A stretch of 64,000 bases of DNA from an uncultured Odoribacter sp. (lineage in GTDB: Bacteria; Bacteroidota; Bacteroidia; Bacteroidales; Marinifilaceae), in assembly GCA_900541415.1 (NCBI GenBank), contig UQJP01000017.1:1-64000 (forward strand), read 5' to 3'. This document shows, one piece after another, positions 62,485-64,000 of this stretch (positions are counted from its first letter, which is position 1; every line of letters begins with the position of its first letter). The notes beneath the pieces were generated by a model that did no database searches, had not been told where the DNA came from, and saw nothing but the letters and a program-made list of their open reading frames with translations. Made by a program: the position numbers and the translations under genes.

Positions 62485-64000
62485 ATGGAAAAGGGTATTT
62501 CATTATCATTAAAAAGATTTATTGCTCATTTTTGTGGGGACATCAGGCAGGAAAAAAGGTTTTGCTTTATTTTAGGAGCTGGGGCATCTAAAGCATCTGG
62601 AATCCCGACCGGAGCTGAATTGGCTCGGAAATGGATTAGTGAGTTGGAAGAGCAGGATAGCGATGATCTTGAGGAGTGGTTGGAGGAAAAAGGAATTGAT
62701 AAAAATGATTATGCTGTCCATTATTCCGATATTTTCGATAAACGTTTTGAATTGAGCCGGAAAGATGGTTTTGCTTTTTTAGAAAGTGTGATGAGTAAGG
62801 CCGAGCCGAGTTGCGGTTATTCGGTTTTGGCTCAAATTTTAGCGAAAGAAAAGCATAATGTCGTGATTACCACTAATTTTGATAGCTTAACGGAAGATGC
62901 TTTGTTTATTTATACCCAGAAAAAACCATTGGTGATCGAACACTCCGCTTTAGCTGGTTATATTACTGCCAATCCTTTTCGTCCGTTGGTTATAAAAATT
63001 CATCATGACTTGCTTTTATCTCCTAAAAATACAACAGAGGAAACTTCTAAACTGGATGATAACTTTACTAAAAGTTTAAAAGAAATATTTAAACGGTATA
63101 CTCCCTTAGTCATAGGATATGGAGGAAATGACGGAAGTCTTATGAGTTTTTTGGAGAGCCTGGAACATTTTGAGGAAGGAATGTTTTGGTTTTATATGAA
63201 TGAGGAGGATATTAAACCGGAAGTAAAGGAATTGGTACAAAAAAAAGCTAAGGGACGTTTTGTAAAAATTAGTGGTTTTGATCATTTGATGATTCAGTTA
63301 GGAAATAAGTTAGGTTTTGAAAAAATGGATGGGAGGATAGAAAGTATTGCTAAAGATAGAGCAGAGAAATACCGTAAACAAATTGAGGATTTAAATCGAC
63401 TAGATACGACTGATTGTGAAACTAAAAAAGCAGTAGGAGAAATTACCTCCAGGGGAAAGAAAAGTTGGTGGAGTTATGCGTTAGCTGCTTATGCCGAAAA
63501 AGATATAGAAAAGGCAGATGCTATTTATCAGCAAGGTTTAAAAGAATTTCCTGAGAGTAGTGAACTTTTAGGAGAATATGCTCTTTTTCTTAGTGATATA
63601 AAGAAGGATTATATCGAAGTTGAAAAGTATTATCAAAAATCTTTGGAGTTGAATCCTGAGGATGCTGTTGTAAGTGGTAATTATGCTAATTTTCTCTATG
63701 ATGTAAAAAAAGATTATGTCGAAGCTGAAAAGTATTATCGAAAATCCTTGGAATTAAATCCTGAAAATGCTAATGTAAATGGTAATTACGCTGTTTTTCT
63801 TAGTACTATAAAGAAGGATTACGTTGAAGCTGAAAAGTATTATCGAAAATCCTTGGAATTAAATCCTGAAAATGCTAATGTAAATGGTAATTACGCTGTT
63901 TTTCTTAGTGCTATAAAGAAGGATTACGTCGAAATTGAAAAGTATTATCAAAAATCCTTGGAATTAAATCCTGAAGATACTAATGTGAGTTGTAATTATG
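62485..64000 (+). CDS. SIR2-like domain plus TPR array protein, cut by the window edge
   Basis: At least 505 residues, open to the right edge. Residues ~24-220 form a SIR2-like domain: FCFILGAGASKASGIPTG is the NAD-binding start (GAGAS 31-35), ITTNFD (128-133) the conserved NAD-binding motif with Asn and Asp, KIHHDLLLSP the place of the catalytic His (H173 or H174), and IGYGGNDGS (210-218) the closing motif. From about residue 335 the chain is tetratricopeptide repeats of 35 residues (KKDYxEAEKYYRKSLELNPE...), the last three nearly identical. No signal peptide or membrane segment is seen, so it is cytoplasmic. This architecture is that of NAD-depleting defence effectors with a repeat sensor. 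The gene is more AT-rich than purL beside it, which suggests transfer. Confidence 0.82.
   Translation, partial: MEKGISLSLKRFIAHFCGDIRQEKRFCFILGAGASKASGIPTGAELARKWISELEEQDSDDLEEWLEEKGIDKNDYAVHYSDIFDKRFELSRKDGFAFLESVMSKAEPSCGYSVLAQILAKEKHNVVITTNFDSLTEDALFIYTQKKPLVIEHSALAGYITANPFRPLVIKIHHDLLLSPKNTTEETSKLDDNFTKSLKEIFKRYTPLVIGYGGNDGSLMSFLESLEHFEEGMFWFYMNEEDIKPEVKELVQKKAKGRFVKISGFDHLMIQLGNKLGFEKMDGRIESIAKDRAEKYRKQIEDLNRLDTTDCETKKAVGEITSRGKKSWWSYALAAYAEKDIEKADAIYQQGLKEFPESSELLGEYALFLSDIKKDYIEVEKYYQKSLELNPEDAVVSGNYANFLYDVKKDYVEAEKYYRKSLELNPENANVNGNYAVFLSTIKKDYVEAEKYYRKSLELNPENANVNGNYAVFLSAIKKDYVEIEKYYQKSLELNPEDTNVSCNY
63598..64000 (+). repeat. 105-bp tandem repeats encoding TPR units
   Basis: Four units of 105 bp (63598, 63703, 63808, 63913, the last cut by the edge). 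Units 2 and 3 are identical over about 84 consecutive bases from GAAGCTGAAAAG, and unit 4 differs at only a few positions. The first unit is more divergent. Confidence 0.95.

Noticed and set aside
63598..64000. CRISPR array
   Set aside because: The repeats are in-frame coding units of 105 bp without spacers, so they are TPR repeats of a protein.

Overview
The window is a stretch of chromosome from a member of the Bacteroidota, most likely order Bacteroidales. The signs are: no Shine-Dalgarno sequences ahead of the genes, several upstream regions with the Bacteroidetes -7 motif TAnnTTTG, families typical of the phylum (DUF4491, DUF2807, LA_2272 repeats, BF3164-type six-bladed propeller, DUF5703 and DUF6067-type glycosidases), and the block rsfS-ftsH-DUF2007-cdsA-psd. 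A gut genus such as Odoribacter or Butyricimonas would fit, but I cannot place it closer from sequence alone. No rRNA, tRNA, CRISPR array or insertion sequence was recognised.

Layout. 0-3.7 kb: uronate catabolism (uxaC, KDPG-aldolase-like, hexuronate-type MFS permease). 3.7-7.1 kb: HIT hydrolase, a 57-residue BFD-like [2Fe-2S] protein, and a secreted DUF5703/GH95-like glycosidase. 7.4-13.2 kb, minus strand: housekeeping run of RluA-type pseudouridine synthase, panB, psd, cdsA, DUF2007, ftsH, rsfS. 13.4-16.8 kb, plus strand: class V aminotransferase, two small membrane proteins, an acidic pRiA4b-fold protein, miaA. 16.8-22.3 kb, minus: EamA exporter, acyl-CoA synthetase, PepSY-like secreted protein, class I fumarase. 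22.5-26.1 kb, plus: M48 protease, cinA, alpha/beta hydrolase. 26-38 kb: a signalling and export region with a MacB-type ATPase, a LytTR/histidine-kinase pair, an LA_2272 surface-repeat protein, an NtrB/NtrC pair, a second MacB-type ATPase, a TolC and a HlyD adaptor, and a DUF2807 protein. 38-46.5 kb, minus: DUF6067-type glycosidase with an M49-like metallopeptidase, a propeller lipoprotein and an S9 peptidase. 46.6-52.4 kb: recA, bcp, an ABC-2 exporter, DUF4491, a thioesterase and tpx. 52.6-58 kb, minus: cysQ-cysC-cysD-cysN-sulfotransferase. 58.5-62.2 kb: purL. 62.5 kb to the right edge: an AT-rich SIR2-TPR gene cut by the window.

How the genes fit together. The cys block makes PAPS and recycles its by-product, and ends in a sulfotransferase with no PAPS reductase beside it, so it looks like a route for sulfating a product rather than for cysteine synthesis. 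The NtrB/NtrC pair sits next to divergent ATPase and TolC genes whose shared intergenic region carries two 22-bp palindromes and two matching sigma-54-like -24 elements, suggesting an enhancer-controlled efflux system. The permease expected for that system, and for the other lone ATPase, is not in the window.

The strongest candidate for a little-described system is the last gene: an N-terminal SIR2-like NAD-binding domain with its usual motifs joined to an array of nearly identical 35-residue TPR units, the architecture of a sensor-effector defence protein. Its right-hand partners, if any, are outside the window.
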